A stretch of DNA of 64,000 bases from Streptococcus gallolyticus (GTDB lineage: Bacteria; Bacillota; Bacilli; Lactobacillales; Streptococcaceae): positions 1-64,000 of the forward strand of contig JAIMFC010000005.1 in the NCBI GenBank assembly GCA_019794795.1, in the 5' to 3' direction. The position numbers and the translations under genes were made by a program. The notes below the pieces were generated by a model. The model searched no databases, was not told the origin of the DNA, and saw only the letters and a list, made by a program, of their open reading frames with translations. Below are positions 29,533 to 39,278 of the stretch, piece by piece. Each line of letters starts with the position of its first letter. Positions within the stretch are counted from its first letter, which is position 1.

Positions 29533-30297
29533 ATGATTAAGGTCATTATTGCAGGATTTAAGGGGAAAATGGGTTCTACAGCCATGGATATGGTCAAAAA
29601 TGATGCAGATTTGACCTTGGCAGCTCTTGTAGATCCTTTCGCCCAAGAAAAAGAAGTGGACGGTGTGCCTGTCTTTACAGCCAAAGAAGACTTGGCAGGA
29701 TTGGATGCAGATGTTTGGGTGGATTTTACGACTCCTCAGTTTGCTTATGAAAATACACGCTTTGCCTTGGAAAATGGCTGGGCGCCAGTAGTGGGAACAA
29801 CCGGCTTCACCCCTGAAGAAATTGATGAATTGATTGACTTGTCAATTCAGAAAAAATTGGGTGGCTTGATTGCACCAAACTTTGCTATTGGCGCTATCTT
29901 GCTCATGCAATTTGCAGCACAGGCAGCCAAGTATTTCCCAAATTTGGAGATTATTGAACTGCACCATGATAAGAAAAAAGATGCACCGAGTGGAACAGCG
30001 ATTAAGACTGCTGAATTGATTTCTAAGGTTCGTGCTGCGCAAACACAAGGTGCAGCAGACGAAGAGGAATTATTGGCTGGAGCTCGCGGTGCAGAATTTG
30101 ACGGTTTTCGAATTCACTCTGTCCGTTTGCCAGGTCTGGTTGCTCATCAAGAAGTCATCTTTGGAGCACAAGGTGAGGGTTTGACCATTCGTCATGATTC
30201 CTATGATCGTGTCTCATTTATGAGCGGTGTTAATCTTGCTATTAAAGAAGTAGTAAAACGCGAGCAACTCGTGTATGGTTTGGAACATTTATTATGA
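29533..30297 (+). CDS. dapB: 4-hydroxy-tetrahydrodipicolinate reductase
   Basis: DapB reduces the dipicolinate intermediate of lysine and cell-wall precursor synthesis with NAD(P)H. The 254-aa protein has the nucleotide-binding start [30 protein letters not shown] and [22 protein letters not shown] (about residues 143-164) follow, the latter with the substrate-binding motif. It overlaps cca by 4 bases and begins the dapB-cca-ABC-F operon. Confidence 0.97.
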   Translation: MIKVIIAGFKGKMGSTAMDMVKNDADLTLAALVDPFAQEKEVDGVPVFTAKEDLAGLDADVWVDFTTPQFAYENTRFALENGWAPVVGTTGFTPEEIDELIDLSIQKKLGGLIAPNFAIGAILLMQFAAQAAKYFPNLEIIELHHDKKKDAPSGTAIKTAELISKVRAAQTQGAADEEELLAGARGAEFDGFRIHSVRLPGLVAHQEVIFGAQGEGLTIRHDSYDRVSFMSGVNLAIKEVVKREQLVYGLEHLL

Positions 30298-31502
30298 AAT
30301 TAAACAATTTGCCTTCTGAGTTTCAGGAGGCTTTGCCGATTTTAGAGAAAATTAAGTCTGCTGGTTTTGATGCCTATTTTGTTGGTGGCTCAGTGCGAGA
30401 TGCTATTTTGGGACGCCCTATTCACGATGTGGACATTGCCACCAGTTCCTATCCGCAGGAGACCAAGCAGATTTTTCGCCGAACAGTGGATGTGGGGATT
30501 GAGCACGGGACAGTTTTGGTTTTGGAGGGGGCACATGAGTATGAAGTGACGACTTTTCGGACTGAGGATGTTTATGTGGATTTCCGCCGTCCTAGTCAGG
30601 TTTCTTTTGTGCGCTCTCTCGAAGAGGATTTAAAGCGCCGTGATTTTACCGTTAACGCCTTCGCTTTGGACGAAAAAGCGCAAGTGATTGACCTTTTTGA
30701 CGGTTTGACGGATTTGTCTGGGAAAATCCTGCGGGCTGTAGGAGTGCCAAGTGAGCGATTTGGAGAAGATGCTCTTCGTATTATGCGGGGATTTCGCTTC
30801 GCAGCGGTGCTTGATTTTGAAATTGAGCCTGTCACGTTTGCGGCTATGAAAGAAACAGCACCTCTCTTAGAGAAAATCTCTGTTGAACGAATTTTTATCG
30901 AGTTTGATAAGCTCCTCATGGCATGTTTTTGGCGGAAAGGTTTGCAATTTTTGATTGATTCGCAGGCCTATCAATATTTGCCATGTTTAACAAATCAAGC
31001 TGAAAATCTACAAAAATTGACCAGTCATTTATCAGATGATTTCCAATTTTCTTCATCAGAGCAGGCTTGGGCATTCTTATTAATTGCTCTAGAGGTTAAG
31101 GATGTGAAAGATTTTTGCCGTAAGTGGAAAACATCAAACGACTTTATGAAGTCTGTTCATCAGCTGGTAGAGGTTTGGAATTTCCGCTTGGAGAAAGAGT
31201 ACGACAAGCAGACTTGTTACAAGTATGGAAAAGACAAATTGATTTTGGTAGAAGAATTACGTCAGTCGCAGGACTTGGTAGTTGATTTTGAAAGAATTTT
31301 AGACTTGGATGCTCACTTGACCATTCATGATAAGCATGAAATTGTGGTAAACGGAGGTCATCTTATCAAGGAATTTGGTATGAAGCCTGGTCCGGATTTA
31401 GGACGCATATTGAATGCGATCGAGTTTGCCATTGTTGATGGTCATTTGGAAAATGAGCAAGAAGCTATTTTGGATTTTGTAAAAGAGAAAGGACACCTAT
31501 GA
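30294..31502 (+). CDS. cca: CCA tRNA nucleotidyltransferase
   Basis: This enzyme adds or repairs the CCA 3' end of tRNAs without a nucleic acid template. The 402-aa class II protein has [22 protein letters not shown] with the catalytic DVD (about residues 30-51), [15 protein letters not shown] and [18 protein letters not shown]. It overlaps dapB and the ABC-F gene by 4 bases each, so all three are co-translated. Confidence 0.97.
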   Translation: MKLNNLPSEFQEALPILEKIKSAGFDAYFVGGSVRDAILGRPIHDVDIATSSYPQETKQIFRRTVDVGIEHGTVLVLEGAHEYEVTTFRTEDVYVDFRRPSQVSFVRSLEEDLKRRDFTVNAFALDEKAQVIDLFDGLTDLSGKILRAVGVPSERFGEDALRIMRGFRFAAVLDFEIEPVTFAAMKETAPLLEKISVERIFIEFDKLLMACFWRKGLQFLIDSQAYQYLPCLTNQAENLQKLTSHLSDDFQFSSSEQAWAFLLIALEVKDVKDFCRKWKTSNDFMKSVHQLVEVWNFRLEKEYDKQTCYKYGKDKLILVEELRQSQDLVVDFERILDLDAHLTIHDKHEIVVNGGHLIKEFGMKPGPDLGRILNAIEFAIVDGHLENEQEAILDFVKEKGHL

Positions 31503-33370
31503 GCGATTTTATTGTTGAGAAATTGAGCAAGTCAGTTGGCGATAAGACCGTTTTTTCAGATATTTCATTTATTATTCACGACTTGGATCGCATCGGGATT
31601 ATTGGTGTCAATGGGACGGGAAAAACAACACTGCTGGATGTGATTTCCGGGAAGTTAGGATTTGACGGTGACACCTCGCCTTTCAAGACCAAAAATGATT
31701 ATAAGATTGCTTATCTAACACAAGAACCTGACTTTGATGATTCCAAGACAGTTTTGGATACTGTTTTATCTTCCGACTTAAGGGAAATTCAAGTTATTCG
31801 TGAATACGAGAGTCTGTTAGCCAATTATAGCGAGGACAATCAAGTTAAGTTGGAAAAAGTCATGGCTGAAATGGATGCTCTCAATGCTTGGGAAGTGGAA
31901 AGTCAAGTCAAGACTGTTTTATCTAAACTAGGTCTTAACGATGTGACTCAAAAAGTCGCGGATCTATCTGGTGGTCTTCGTCGTCGCGTTCAATTAGCGC
32001 AGACCTTGCTTGGAAATGATGATTTATTGCTTTTAGATGAGCCGACCAACCACCTAGATATTGATACTATTGAGTGGTTGCAAACCTATCTAAAATCTTC
32101 TAAAAAAACAGTTCTTTTTATTACTCACGATCGTTATTTTTTGGACAATGTGGCGACAAGAATTTTTGAACTGGACCGAGCAGGTTTGGTGGAATACCAA
32201 GGAAATTATCAGGACTATGTTCGTCTAAAAGCAGAGCAAGATGAGCGAGACGCGGCTCTTCGCCATAAAAAAGAACAATTATACAAACAAGAATTGACTT
32301 GGATGCGCCGTCAACCTCAAGCTCGCGCCACTAAGCAGCAAGCTCGAATCAATCGTTTCCACGATTTGAAGGGGGACTTGGCTAATAAGGAGGTGGACGA
32401 TAGTGATTTGGAAATTAATTTTGAGACCAGTCGTATCGGGAAAAAAGTCATCGAGTTTGAAAAAGTTGATTTCTCTTTCCCTAACAAACCTATTTTGCAA
32501 AATTTTAGCCTTTTGGTGCAAAACAAGGACCGGATTGGGATTGTGGGTGATAATGGTATGGGAAAATCGACCTTGCTCAATCTGATTGCAGGAGAGTTAC
32601 AACCAAGTGCTGGTAAGCTGGCTATTGGTGAAACCATCCGCCTTGGCTATTTCTCACAGCAAATCAAGGGATTGGATGAAAGCAAGCGCGTCATCAATTA
32701 TCTGCAGGAAGTGGCAGAAGAAGCTCATACTACATCGGGTATGGTTTCTATTGCAGAACTTCTGGAGCAATTTCTTTTCCCGCGCAACACTCATGGTACC
32801 TTGATAGAAAAACTATCTGGCGGTGAGAAAAAACGTCTCTATCTACTAAAAATTTTATTGGAAAGACCAAACGTCTTACTCCTAGATGAGCCGACAAATG
32901 ATTTGGACATTGCGACCTTGACGGTACTAGAAAATTTCCTTCAAGGATTTGCGGGGCCTGTTATCACCGTTAGCCATGACCGCTATTTCTTGGACAAGGT
33001 TGCTAATAAAATCCTTGCCTTTGAAGAGGGTCAAGTTAGAGAATTCTTTGGAAATTATACAGACTACCTGGATGAAAAAGCCTTTTTGGCTTCTAGCGCA
33101 GCCATTTCCCAAGAAAAGAAAAAAGAAAAAACAGAGCGTGTACGCGAAGAGAAGAAGCGCATGTCCTATTTTGAAAAGCAAGAGTGGGCGACCATTGAGG
33201 ATGATATTGCAGGTTTGGAAGAGCGAATTGCAGCTATTGAAGAAGAAATGTTAACCTGCAGCAGTGACTTTACCAAGCTATCTGACTTGCAAAAAGAGCT
33301 GGATGAAAAGAATGATCTCTTGCTAGAAAAATATGAACGTTATGAGTATTTGAGCGAGTTGGAGGGCTAA
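31499..33370 (+). CDS. ABC-F family ATPase (Uup-like)
   Basis: The protein has 623 aa and two ABC domains with no membrane segment. Walker A motifs are [10 protein letters not shown] (about residue 38) and [10 protein letters not shown] (about 350). Signatures are [13 protein letters not shown] and [12 protein letters not shown], and Walker B motifs are [13 protein letters not shown] and [13 protein letters not shown]. The interdomain linker (about 240-290) is basic. A coiled-coil C-terminus of about 85 residues ([23 protein letters not shown]...) matches the Uup subgroup. ABC-F proteins act on ribosomes or nucleic acids rather than in transport. Confidence 0.92.
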   Translation: MSDFIVEKLSKSVGDKTVFSDISFIIHDLDRIGIIGVNGTGKTTLLDVISGKLGFDGDTSPFKTKNDYKIAYLTQEPDFDDSKTVLDTVLSSDLREIQVIREYESLLANYSEDNQVKLEKVMAEMDALNAWEVESQVKTVLSKLGLNDVTQKVADLSGGLRRRVQLAQTLLGNDDLLLLDEPTNHLDIDTIEWLQTYLKSSKKTVLFITHDRYFLDNVATRIFELDRAGLVEYQGNYQDYVRLKAEQDERDAALRHKKEQLYKQELTWMRRQPQARATKQQARINRFHDLKGDLANKEVDDSDLEINFETSRIGKKVIEFEKVDFSFPNKPILQNFSLLVQNKDRIGIVGDNGMGKSTLLNLIAGELQPSAGKLAIGETIRLGYFSQQIKGLDESKRVINYLQEVAEEAHTTSGMVSIAELLEQFLFPRNTHGTLIEKLSGGEKKRLYLLKILLERPNVLLLDEPTNDLDIATLTVLENFLQGFAGPVITVSHDRYFLDKVANKILAFEEGQVREFFGNYTDYLDEKAFLASSAAISQEKKKEKTERVREEKKRMSYFEKQEWATIEDDIAGLEERIAAIEEEMLTCSSDFTKLSDLQKELDEKNDLLLEKYERYEYLSELEG

Positions 33371-33373
33371 TTC

Positions 33374-33715
33374 ATGATGCATACGCTGATGATAGTTTAT
33401 ATGTTCCTCTATATAGCAGTGGTGTTTGGGGCAGCTCTTTATAGTTTTTTCAAAAGCAAGAAAATGAATGCTTTACGACTGGGAATGACTGTCTTGGCGC
33501 TTCTTGTGGTGACAGTGAGCCTCTTATCTTATATTCAAGCTTATCAACCGCTGCAAATGCTTGGTTTTGCGCTGGGCTTTACAAGTATTTCCAGCCTCTT
33601 TCTCTACAATAGTCTGGTTGGTGAGGGCAATAAATTCACGGTCATGTTTGGTCTCAGTTTGTTACGACTGGTGATTCATTTGCAACTACTTGTTTGCCTT
33701 TATATTTTTCGTTAA
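33374..33715 (+). CDS. Small unassigned membrane protein
   Basis: The protein has 113 aa with four predicted membrane helices at about 3-23, 33-53, 57-80 and 90-111. It begins MMHTLMIVYMFLYIAVVFG; the ATG at 33377 is an equally good start. It follows the ABC-F stop by 3 bases and probably belongs to that operon. No family was recognised. Confidence 0.75.
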   Translation: MMHTLMIVYMFLYIAVVFGAALYSFFKSKKMNALRLGMTVLALLVVTVSLLSYIQAYQPLQMLGFALGFTSISSLFLYNSLVGEGNKFTVMFGLSLLRLVIHLQLLVCLYIFR

Positions 33716-33755
33716 ACAAATTAAAGCTAAATCTTTACAAATTATGAAAAAGACT

Positions 33756-33782
33756 TTGCAAACCTTTTCATTGTGATATAAT
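33756..33782 (+). promoter_or_regulatory. Promoter of the ROK glucokinase
   Basis: TTGCAA (33756-33761) and TGATATAAT (-10 at 33777-33782) are separated by 15 bases. Confidence 0.6.
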
Positions 33783-33811
33783 AGAATTAATCATGAAAGT
33801 AGGAGATGATT

Positions 33812-34771
33812 ATGTCTAAAAAAATTATTGGTATCGACTTGGGCGGTACATCTATCAAGTTTGCGATTTTGACGCAAGAAGGTGAAATCCAAGAAAAATG
33901 GTCTATCAAGACAAATATTTTGGATGAAGGTAGCCATATTGTTCCAGACATCATTGAAAGTATCCAGCATAAATTGTCTACGCATGGTTTGACCAAGGAA
34001 GATTTCTTAGGAATTGGTATGGGTTCACCAGGTGTTGTAGATAGTCAAGCAGGTACAGTTATTGGTGCCTATAATTTGGACTGGAAAACACTACAACCAG
34101 TAAAAGAGCAAATCGAATCTGCACTTGAAATTCCTTTCTTTATTGATAATGACGCTAACGTTGCTGCACTAGGTGAGCAATGGGTCGGTGCAGGTGAAAA
34201 CAATCCAAACGTTGTCTTTATGACCCTTGGAACAGGTGTTGGTGGCGGTGTCGTTGCTGACGGTCGTCTTTTACACGGTGTAGCAGGTGCGGCAGGAGAA
34301 CTCGGTCACATCACAGTTGATTTTGACGCTCCAATCGCATGTACTTGTGGTAAAAAAGGTTGCTTGGAAACCGTAGCTTCTGCAACAGGTATCGTTAACT
34401 TGACTCGCCGCTATGCGGAAGAGTATGCAGGTGATGCGCAACTCAAGAAAATGATTGATGACGGCCAAGAAGTGACTGCCAAAGATGTCTTTGATTTGGC
34501 GAAAGAAGGCGATGATTTAGCTCTTATTGTCTACAAAAACTTCTCACGTTATTTAGGAATTGCTTGCGCGAACATCGCTAGCGTCCTCAATCCTGCGTAC
34601 ATCGTTATCGGTGGTGGCGTGTCTGCAGCAGGAGAATTTTTGCTCAAAGGCTTGCAAGAAGTCTATGATACAAATACCTTCCCACAAATCCGCACATCTA
34701 CCAAGTTATCATTGGCTAATCTTGGCAATGATGCAGGTGTCATCGGTGCAGCCTCACTCGTGTTGAAATAA
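33812..34771 (+). CDS. glcK: ROK-family glucokinase
   Basis: This enzyme phosphorylates free glucose with ATP. The 319-aa protein begins KKIIGIDLGGTSIKFAIL (phosphate-1 loop). It has NDANVAALGE with the catalytic Asp, GTGVGGGVVADG, and the ROK zinc site CTCGKKGCLETVAS (about residues 172-185). The ATG at 33812 was chosen because AGGAG is 6 bases upstream; the ATG at 33806 is too close to it. A terminator follows. Confidence 0.93.
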   Translation: MSKKIIGIDLGGTSIKFAILTQEGEIQEKWSIKTNILDEGSHIVPDIIESIQHKLSTHGLTKEDFLGIGMGSPGVVDSQAGTVIGAYNLDWKTLQPVKEQIESALEIPFFIDNDANVAALGEQWVGAGENNPNVVFMTLGTGVGGGVVADGRLLHGVAGAAGELGHITVDFDAPIACTCGKKGCLETVASATGIVNLTRRYAEEYAGDAQLKKMIDDGQEVTAKDVFDLAKEGDDLALIVYKNFSRYLGIACANIASVLNPAYIVIGGGVSAAGEFLLKGLQEVYDTNTFPQIRTSTKLSLANLGNDAGVIGAASLVLK

Positions 34772-34777
34772 TCCACC

Positions 34778-34806
34778 CCTCCCTAGTTGCTAGGGAGGTT
34801 TTTCTA
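34778..34806 (+). terminator. Terminator of the glucokinase gene
   Basis: CCTCCCTAG TTG CTAGGGAGG is a 9-bp stem followed by TTTTTCT. Confidence 0.9.
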
Positions 34807-34826
34807 GGACAAAATATGGGGGACCA

Positions 34827-34835
34827 TGATATAAT
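34827..34835 (+). promoter_or_regulatory. Extended -10 promoter 6 bases before thyA
   Basis: TGATATAAT at 34827-34835 ends 6 bases before the thyA ATG at 34842, with only AATTCC between. A leaderless transcript is expected. Confidence 0.65.
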
Positions 34836-34841
34836 AATTCC

Positions 34842-35681
34842 ATGACTAAAGCAGATAAAATTTTCAAATCCAATATTGAGCGTATTATGGTAGAAGGTGT
34901 TTTTTCGGAAAATGCTCGTCCTGTTTATAAAAATGGTCAAGTAGCTAATTCCAAATATGTAACCGGCTCTTTTGCAGAGTACGACTTGTCAAAAGGTGAA
35001 TTTCCAATCACGACCCTGCGTCCAATTCCTATTAAATCTGCTATTAAGGAGATTTTTTGGATTTACCAAGACCAGACAAATGACCTGTCCATCTTAAATG
35101 ATAAATATGGTGTGAAATACTGGAATGATTGGGAAGTAGGAGATACAGGAACGATTGGTCAACGCTACGGCGCAATTGTCAAAAAGCATGACATTATGAA
35201 TAAAATTCTTAAGCAATTAGAAGCAAATCCATGGAATCGCCGGAATGTTATCTCCCTGTGGGATTATGAGGCTTTTGAGGAAACAGAAGGTCTCTTGCCC
35301 TGTGCATTTCAGACTATGTTTGATGTGCGGCGTGTAGAGGGAGATATTTATTTGGATGCAACCTTGACGCAACGTTCCAATGATATGTTGGTAGCCCACC
35401 ACATCAATGCCATGCAATATGTCGCTTTGCAGATGATGATTGCCAAGCATTTTGGATGGAAGGTCGGAAAATTCTTCTATTTTATTAATAATCTGCACAT
35501 TTATGACAATCAATTTGAACAGGCAGAAGAACTCTTACGTCGAGAAGCAACGGATTGCCAACCACGTTTGGTCTTAAATGTTCCAGATGGTACGAATTTC
35601 TTTGATATTAAGCCAGAAGATTTTGAATTAATTGATTATGAACCTGTCAAACCACAGCTCAAGTTTGACCTAGCTATCTAA
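34842..35681 (+). CDS. thyA: Thymidylate synthase
   Basis: ThyA makes dTMP from dUMP using methylene-tetrahydrofolate. The 279-aa protein has the catalytic cysteine in [13 protein letters not shown] (about residues 150-162). The dUMP-binding segments are [21 protein letters not shown] and [22 protein letters not shown]. No Shine-Dalgarno site precedes the ATG, and the -10 box is 6 bases away. dfr follows after a terminator and an own leader, so the thyA-dfr order is kept but transcription is at least partly separate. Confidence 0.97.
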   Translation: MTKADKIFKSNIERIMVEGVFSENARPVYKNGQVANSKYVTGSFAEYDLSKGEFPITTLRPIPIKSAIKEIFWIYQDQTNDLSILNDKYGVKYWNDWEVGDTGTIGQRYGAIVKKHDIMNKILKQLEANPWNRRNVISLWDYEAFEETEGLLPCAFQTMFDVRRVEGDIYLDATLTQRSNDMLVAHHINAMQYVALQMMIAKHFGWKVGKFFYFINNLHIYDNQFEQAEELLRREATDCQPRLVLNVPDGTNFFDIKPEDFELIDYEPVKPQLKFDLAI

Positions 35682-35688
35682 AATAACA

Positions 35689-35718
35689 GCACTTGCGAGG
35701 TTGGCAAGTGCGTTTTTA
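35689..35718 (+). terminator. Terminator between thyA and dfr
   Basis: GCACTTGC and GCAAGTGC form an 8-bp stem around GAGGTTG, followed by GTTTTT. Confidence 0.8.
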
Positions 35719-35759
35719 GTCAATTTTTGATAGAATGGAAAGACAGAAAGAGAGAGAAC

Positions 35760-36272
35760 ATGACAAAGAAGATTTCAGCTGTTTGGGCACAGGATAGTAA
35801 TGGCGTGATTGGGAAAAATCAAACTCTACCATGGCGTCTACCAGCAGATTTACAGCATTTTAAAGAGACGACTATGGGGCATGCCATGGTCATGGGACGT
35901 GTAACATTTGATGGAATGGGAGGACGTGTTCTTCCAAATCGTATTTCCATTATCTTGACACGAGATAAAGACTATTCTGTAGCAAATAATCAGGTTTTAG
36001 TGATGCATTCTGTTCAGGAAATTTTGGACTGGTATGTAGGGCAGGAAAAGAATCTTTATGTGATTGGTGGTGCGCAAGTTTTTAGAGCCTTTGAACCTTA
36101 TCTAGATGAGGTTGTCTTGACAGAGATTCATGACCAGTATGAAGGGGACACCTATTTTCCAAGTGAGTTTGACTGGTCTATTTTCGAGCAAGTTGATGAG
36201 AATTTTCATGCCAAAGATGAGAAGAATGCCAGTGATTTTACTGTGAAAATTTTTGCCAGGAAAGTGAACTAG
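35760..36272 (+). CDS. folA: Dihydrofolate reductase
   Basis: The enzyme regenerates tetrahydrofolate after ThyA. The start was set at ATG 35760, giving 170 aa beginning [20 protein letters not shown]; the frame is open for 11 codons further up but lacks a better start. Motifs are [18 protein letters not shown] with the catalytic Asp (about residues 22-39), [17 protein letters not shown] and [11 protein letters not shown]. It is a chromosomal trimethoprim target. No resistance judgement is made here. Confidence 0.95.
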   Translation: MTKKISAVWAQDSNGVIGKNQTLPWRLPADLQHFKETTMGHAMVMGRVTFDGMGGRVLPNRISIILTRDKDYSVANNQVLVMHSVQEILDWYVGQEKNLYVIGGAQVFRAFEPYLDEVVLTEIHDQYEGDTYFPSEFDWSIFEQVDENFHAKDEKNASDFTVKIFARKVN

Positions 36273-36275
36273 TCT

Positions 36276-36446
36276 ATGGAAAAGAGTTTATTTGGACTAT
36301 TTACAGCCTTTTTATGTGGCATTTGCGTACTCTGTTCGCTTCAGGCTTTTCAGAAAAAGCGCTACGGTTTAGCAATTATCTTTTTGCTGAATGCAGCGAC
36401 CAATTTGGTCAACAGTATTCATGCCTTTTACGGCGTATTATTTTAA
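36276..36446 (+). CDS. 56-aa membrane protein between folA and clpX
   Basis: The frame starts 3 bases after the folA stop and reads MEKSLFGLFTAFLCGICVLCSLQAF...; it ends FYGVLF. Two hydrophobic helices (about residues 5-24 and 31-53) flank a basic QKKRYG turn. The position directly between folA and clpX and the clean frame suggest a real gene co-transcribed with folA. The function is unknown. Confidence 0.7.
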   Translation: MEKSLFGLFTAFLCGICVLCSLQAFQKKRYGLAIIFLLNAATNLVNSIHAFYGVLF

Positions 36447-36465
36447 GATTATTTAGGGGATTATA

Positions 36466-37692
36466 ATGGCGGGACACAACCAACCAGAATTTATTTACTG
36501 CTCGTTTTGCGGTAAAAATCAAGAAGAAGTGAAGAAAATTATTGCAGGAAACAATGTATTTATCTGCAATGAATGCGTCGAATTGGCACAGGAAATTATT
36601 CGAGAAGAGTTGGCAGAGGAAGTGTTAACAGACCTTGCTGATACACCAAAACCACAAGAATTGCTCAACATTCTCAACCATTATGTGATTGGTCAAGACC
36701 GCGCAAAGCGTGCCTTAGCGGTAGCGGTTTACAACCACTACAAGCGAATTAATTTCCAAGATAGTCGTGATGAGAGTGATGTGGATTTGCAGAAATCAAA
36801 CATCCTCATGATTGGTCCAACAGGGTCAGGGAAAACTTTCTTGGCGCAAACCTTAGCGAAGTCTCTCAATGTACCATTTGCCATTGCAGATGCGACATCA
36901 TTGACAGAAGCAGGTTATGTGGGTGAAGATGTTGAAAATATCTTACTCAAACTCATTCAGGCTGCAGATTACAATATCGAGCGTGCTGAACGCGGCATTA
37001 TCTATGTCGATGAGATTGATAAGATCGCCAAGAAGAGTGAAAATGTTTCTGTAACACGTGATGTTTCTGGAGAAGGCGTACAACAAGCGCTCTTGAAAAT
37101 TATTGAAGGAACAGTTGCAAGTGTTCCTCCACAAGGAGGACGCAAGCATCCTAACCAAGAAATGATTCAGATTGATACCAAAAATATTCTTTTTATCGTG
37201 GGTGGTGCCTTTGACGGAATTGAAGAAATTGTCAAGCAACGCCTAGGTGAGAAGATAATTGGTTTCGGACAAAACAGCCGTAAAATCGATGATGATGCTT
37301 CTTATATGCAAGAAATCATCTCAGAAGATATTCAAAAATTTGGTCTTATTCCAGAGTTTATTGGGCGTTTACCAGTTGTAGCTGCTTTGGAGCAATTAAC
37401 AGCGGATGATTTGGTTCGTATTTTGATAGAACCACGTAATGCCTTGGTGAAACAGTATCAAACACTCATGTCTTATGATGATGTCGAGTTGACTTTTGAC
37501 GATGATGCCTTGCAAGAAATTGCCAATAAGGCTATTGAACGCAAAACAGGTGCGCGTGGACTTCGTTCTATTATCGAGGAAACCATGTTGGACGTGATGT
37601 TTGAAGTGCCAAGTCAAGAGGATATCAAGCGTGTGACCATTACCAAAGCGGCTGTTGATGGTTTGGAAAAACCACTATTAGAGACAGCTTAG
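36466..37692 (+). CDS. clpX: ATP-dependent Clp protease ATP-binding subunit ClpX
   Basis: ClpX unfolds tagged proteins and feeds them to ClpP. The 408-aa protein has an N-terminal zinc domain with YCSFCGKN and FICNECVE (about residues 12-42). Walker A is GPTGSGKT, the pore loop is GYVG, and Walker B is [12 protein letters not shown]. Sensor 2 is in [22 protein letters not shown] precedes the ATG. engB follows after 8 bases in the same transcript. Confidence 0.97.
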   Translation: MAGHNQPEFIYCSFCGKNQEEVKKIIAGNNVFICNECVELAQEIIREELAEEVLTDLADTPKPQELLNILNHYVIGQDRAKRALAVAVYNHYKRINFQDSRDESDVDLQKSNILMIGPTGSGKTFLAQTLAKSLNVPFAIADATSLTEAGYVGEDVENILLKLIQAADYNIERAERGIIYVDEIDKIAKKSENVSVTRDVSGEGVQQALLKIIEGTVASVPPQGGRKHPNQEMIQIDTKNILFIVGGAFDGIEEIVKQRLGEKIIGFGQNSRKIDDDASYMQEIISEDIQKFGLIPEFIGRLPVVAALEQLTADDLVRILIEPRNALVKQYQTLMSYDDVELTFDDDALQEIANKAIERKTGARGLRSIIEETMLDVMFEVPSQEDIKRVTITKAAVDGLEKPLLETA

Positions 37693-37700
37693 GAGGAAGC

Positions 37701-38288
37701 ATGGAAATCAATACAAATAATGCTGAAATCATGCTCAGTGCGGTTTCAAAAGCCCAGTACCCACAGGATGATATGCCAGAAATTGCACTTGCTGGTCGTT
37801 CAAATGTAGGGAAATCTTCTTTTATCAATACTCTTCTTGGGCGCAAAAATCTAGCTCGAACTTCAAGCAAACCTGGTAAAACGCAACAACTTAATTTCTA
37901 TAATATTGATGATAAATTGCGTTTTGTGGATGTTCCCGGCTACGGTTATGCCAAGGTATCTAAGACTGAACGTGCCAAATGGGGCAAGATGATTGAAGAA
38001 TACCTGACGAGTCGTGATAATTTACGAGCGGTCGTTAGTCTTGTTGATATGCGTCATGATCCATCTGCGGATGATATTCAGATGTATGAATTTCTTAAAT
38101 ATTATGAAATTCCTGTTATTATCGTAGCGACTAAGGCAGATAAAATTCCACGTGGAAAGTGGAACAAACATGAATCTGCTATTAAGAAAAAATTGGATTT
38201 CGACAAGTCTGATAAGTTTGTGGTCTTCTCATCAGAGACACGCCACGGTTTTGACCAAGCTTGGGAAGCTATCCTTGATGAAATTTAA
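37701..38288 (+). CDS. engB: Ribosome biogenesis GTPase EngB (YsxC)
   Basis: EngB is needed for late 50S assembly. The 195-aa TrmE-Era-EngA-EngB family protein has G1 [11 protein letters not shown] (about residues 31-41), G2 in [10 protein letters not shown]3 DVPGYGYA, G4 TKADK and G5-like SSETRHG. AGGAGG lies directly before the ATG. The clpX-engB pair is conserved in Firmicutes. Confidence 0.97.
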   Translation: MEINTNNAEIMLSAVSKAQYPQDDMPEIALAGRSNVGKSSFINTLLGRKNLARTSSKPGKTQQLNFYNIDDKLRFVDVPGYGYAKVSKTERAKWGKMIEEYLTSRDNLRAVVSLVDMRHDPSADDIQMYEFLKYYEIPVIIVATKADKIPRGKWNKHESAIKKKLDFDKSDKFVVFSSETRHGFDQAWEAILDEI

Positions 38289-38328
38289 GTTAGAACTTGG
38301 GGCAATGTCTCAAGTTCTTTAACTTTTA
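38287..38328 (+). terminator. Terminator of clpX-engB
   Basis: AAGTTAGAACTTG pairs imperfectly with CAAGTTCTTTAACTT around GGGCAATGTCT, with a T-rich tail. Confidence 0.65.
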
Positions 38329-38467
38329 TAGAGATAACAATTTTTTGCAATAAGCTTTTTGTTCGCCTTTTTAAAACTGAAAAGTGTAAATCACGAATAA
38401 AAAAGAATTGACAACCCATCAAAGTTAAGTTTTTTGTTAAAAATGTAAAAAAATCAATTCAAAACTC

Positions 38468-38495
38468 TTGAAAAATAACTGAAAAATGGTACAAT
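38468..38495 (+). promoter_or_regulatory. Promoter of xpt-pbuX
   Basis: TTGAAA (38468-38473) and TGGTACAAT (-10 at 38490-38495) have a 16-base spacer. The 140 bases before it, back to the engB terminator, are AT-rich and show nothing else. Confidence 0.6.
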
Positions 38496-38522
38496 GATTA
38501 AGCATTAAAAATATATAGAAGA

Positions 38523-38590
38523 AATACTTATTTATGTCGAGAATTGGCTCGTCGTTTCTACAAGACACCGGAATGTCTAACAATAAGTAA
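38523..38590 (+). ncRNA. Purine (guanine-type) riboswitch aptamer
   Basis: P1 is formed by TACTTAT and ATAAGTA at the two ends. The P2 hairpin is CGAG...CTCG, the core joins through GTTTCTAC (J2/3, a hallmark of purine riboswitches), and the P3 hairpin is AGACACCGGAATGTCT. In J3/1 (AACAAT) the base at the specificity position aligns to C, as in guanine-sensing members. The element lies between the promoter and the genes for guanine and xanthine salvage, as known for xpt-pbuX in Firmicutes. Confidence 0.85.
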
Positions 38591-38667
38591 GCAAAGGCTT
38601 GCTTGGGTTTCCCATGTAAAATGTTTTTTGCATTTTACGGCAAGTCTTTTCTCTTTTTCTAATTTTA
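38591..38667 (+). terminator. Riboswitch expression platform terminator
   Basis: GGCTTGC with GCAAGTC, and the inner pair GTAAAATG with CATTTTAC, make a long hairpin followed by TTTTCTCTTTTTC. Ligand binding is expected to favour it and shut off xpt-pbuX. Confidence 0.65.
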
Positions 38668-38695
38668 AGAAACCATTCATATCAAAGGAGTTATG

Positions 38696-39277
38696 ATGAA
38701 ATTATTAGAGGATCGTATCCTAAAAGACGGCAATGTCTTAGGAGAAGGAATTTTAAAAGTCGACAGCTTCTTAACCCATCAAGTGGACTTTGAGCTCATG
38801 CAAGAAATTGGGAAAGTATTTGCTGAAAATTACAAAGATGCCGGGATTACAAAGGTAGTAACGATTGAAGCATCTGGGATTGCTCCAGCTGTTTATGCAG
38901 CGCAAGCTCTTAATGTTCCAATGATTTTTGCTAAAAAGCATAAAAATATTACCATGACAGAAGGTATTTTGACGGCAGAAGTGTATTCTTTCACGAAACA
39001 AGTAACTAGCACCGTTTCTATCACAGATAAATTCTTGAACGAAGACGACGTCGTCTTGATTGTAGATGACTTCTTAGCAAATGGTCAGGCAGCTAAAGGG
39101 CTCTTGGAAATTATTCAACAAGCAGGAGCTAGAGTTGCTGGTGTAGGTATTGTCATTGAAAAATCATTCCAAACTGGACGTGCACTTTTAGAAGAAGCAG
39201 GAGTACCAGTTACATCACTTGCACGCATTAAAGAATTTAAAGAAAATACAGTAGTATTCACGGAGGCAGACGCTTAA
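38696..39277 (+). CDS. xpt: Xanthine phosphoribosyltransferase
   Basis: Xpt salvages xanthine and guanine to their nucleotides. The 193-aa protein starts [26 protein letters not shown] or near-identical sequence. The PRPP-binding motif is [18 protein letters not shown] (about residues 119-136). The ATG at 38696 was preferred over 38693 because AAGGAG is then 5 bases away. pbuX starts 1 base after its stop. Confidence 0.95.
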   Translation: MKLLEDRILKDGNVLGEGILKVDSFLTHQVDFELMQEIGKVFAENYKDAGITKVVTIEASGIAPAVYAAQALNVPMIFAKKHKNITMTEGILTAEVYSFTKQVTSTVSITDKFLNEDDVVLIVDDFLANGQAAKGLLEIIQQAGARVAGVGIVIEKSFQTGRALLEEAGVPVTSLARIKEFKENTVVFTEADA

Positions 39278-39278
39278 T

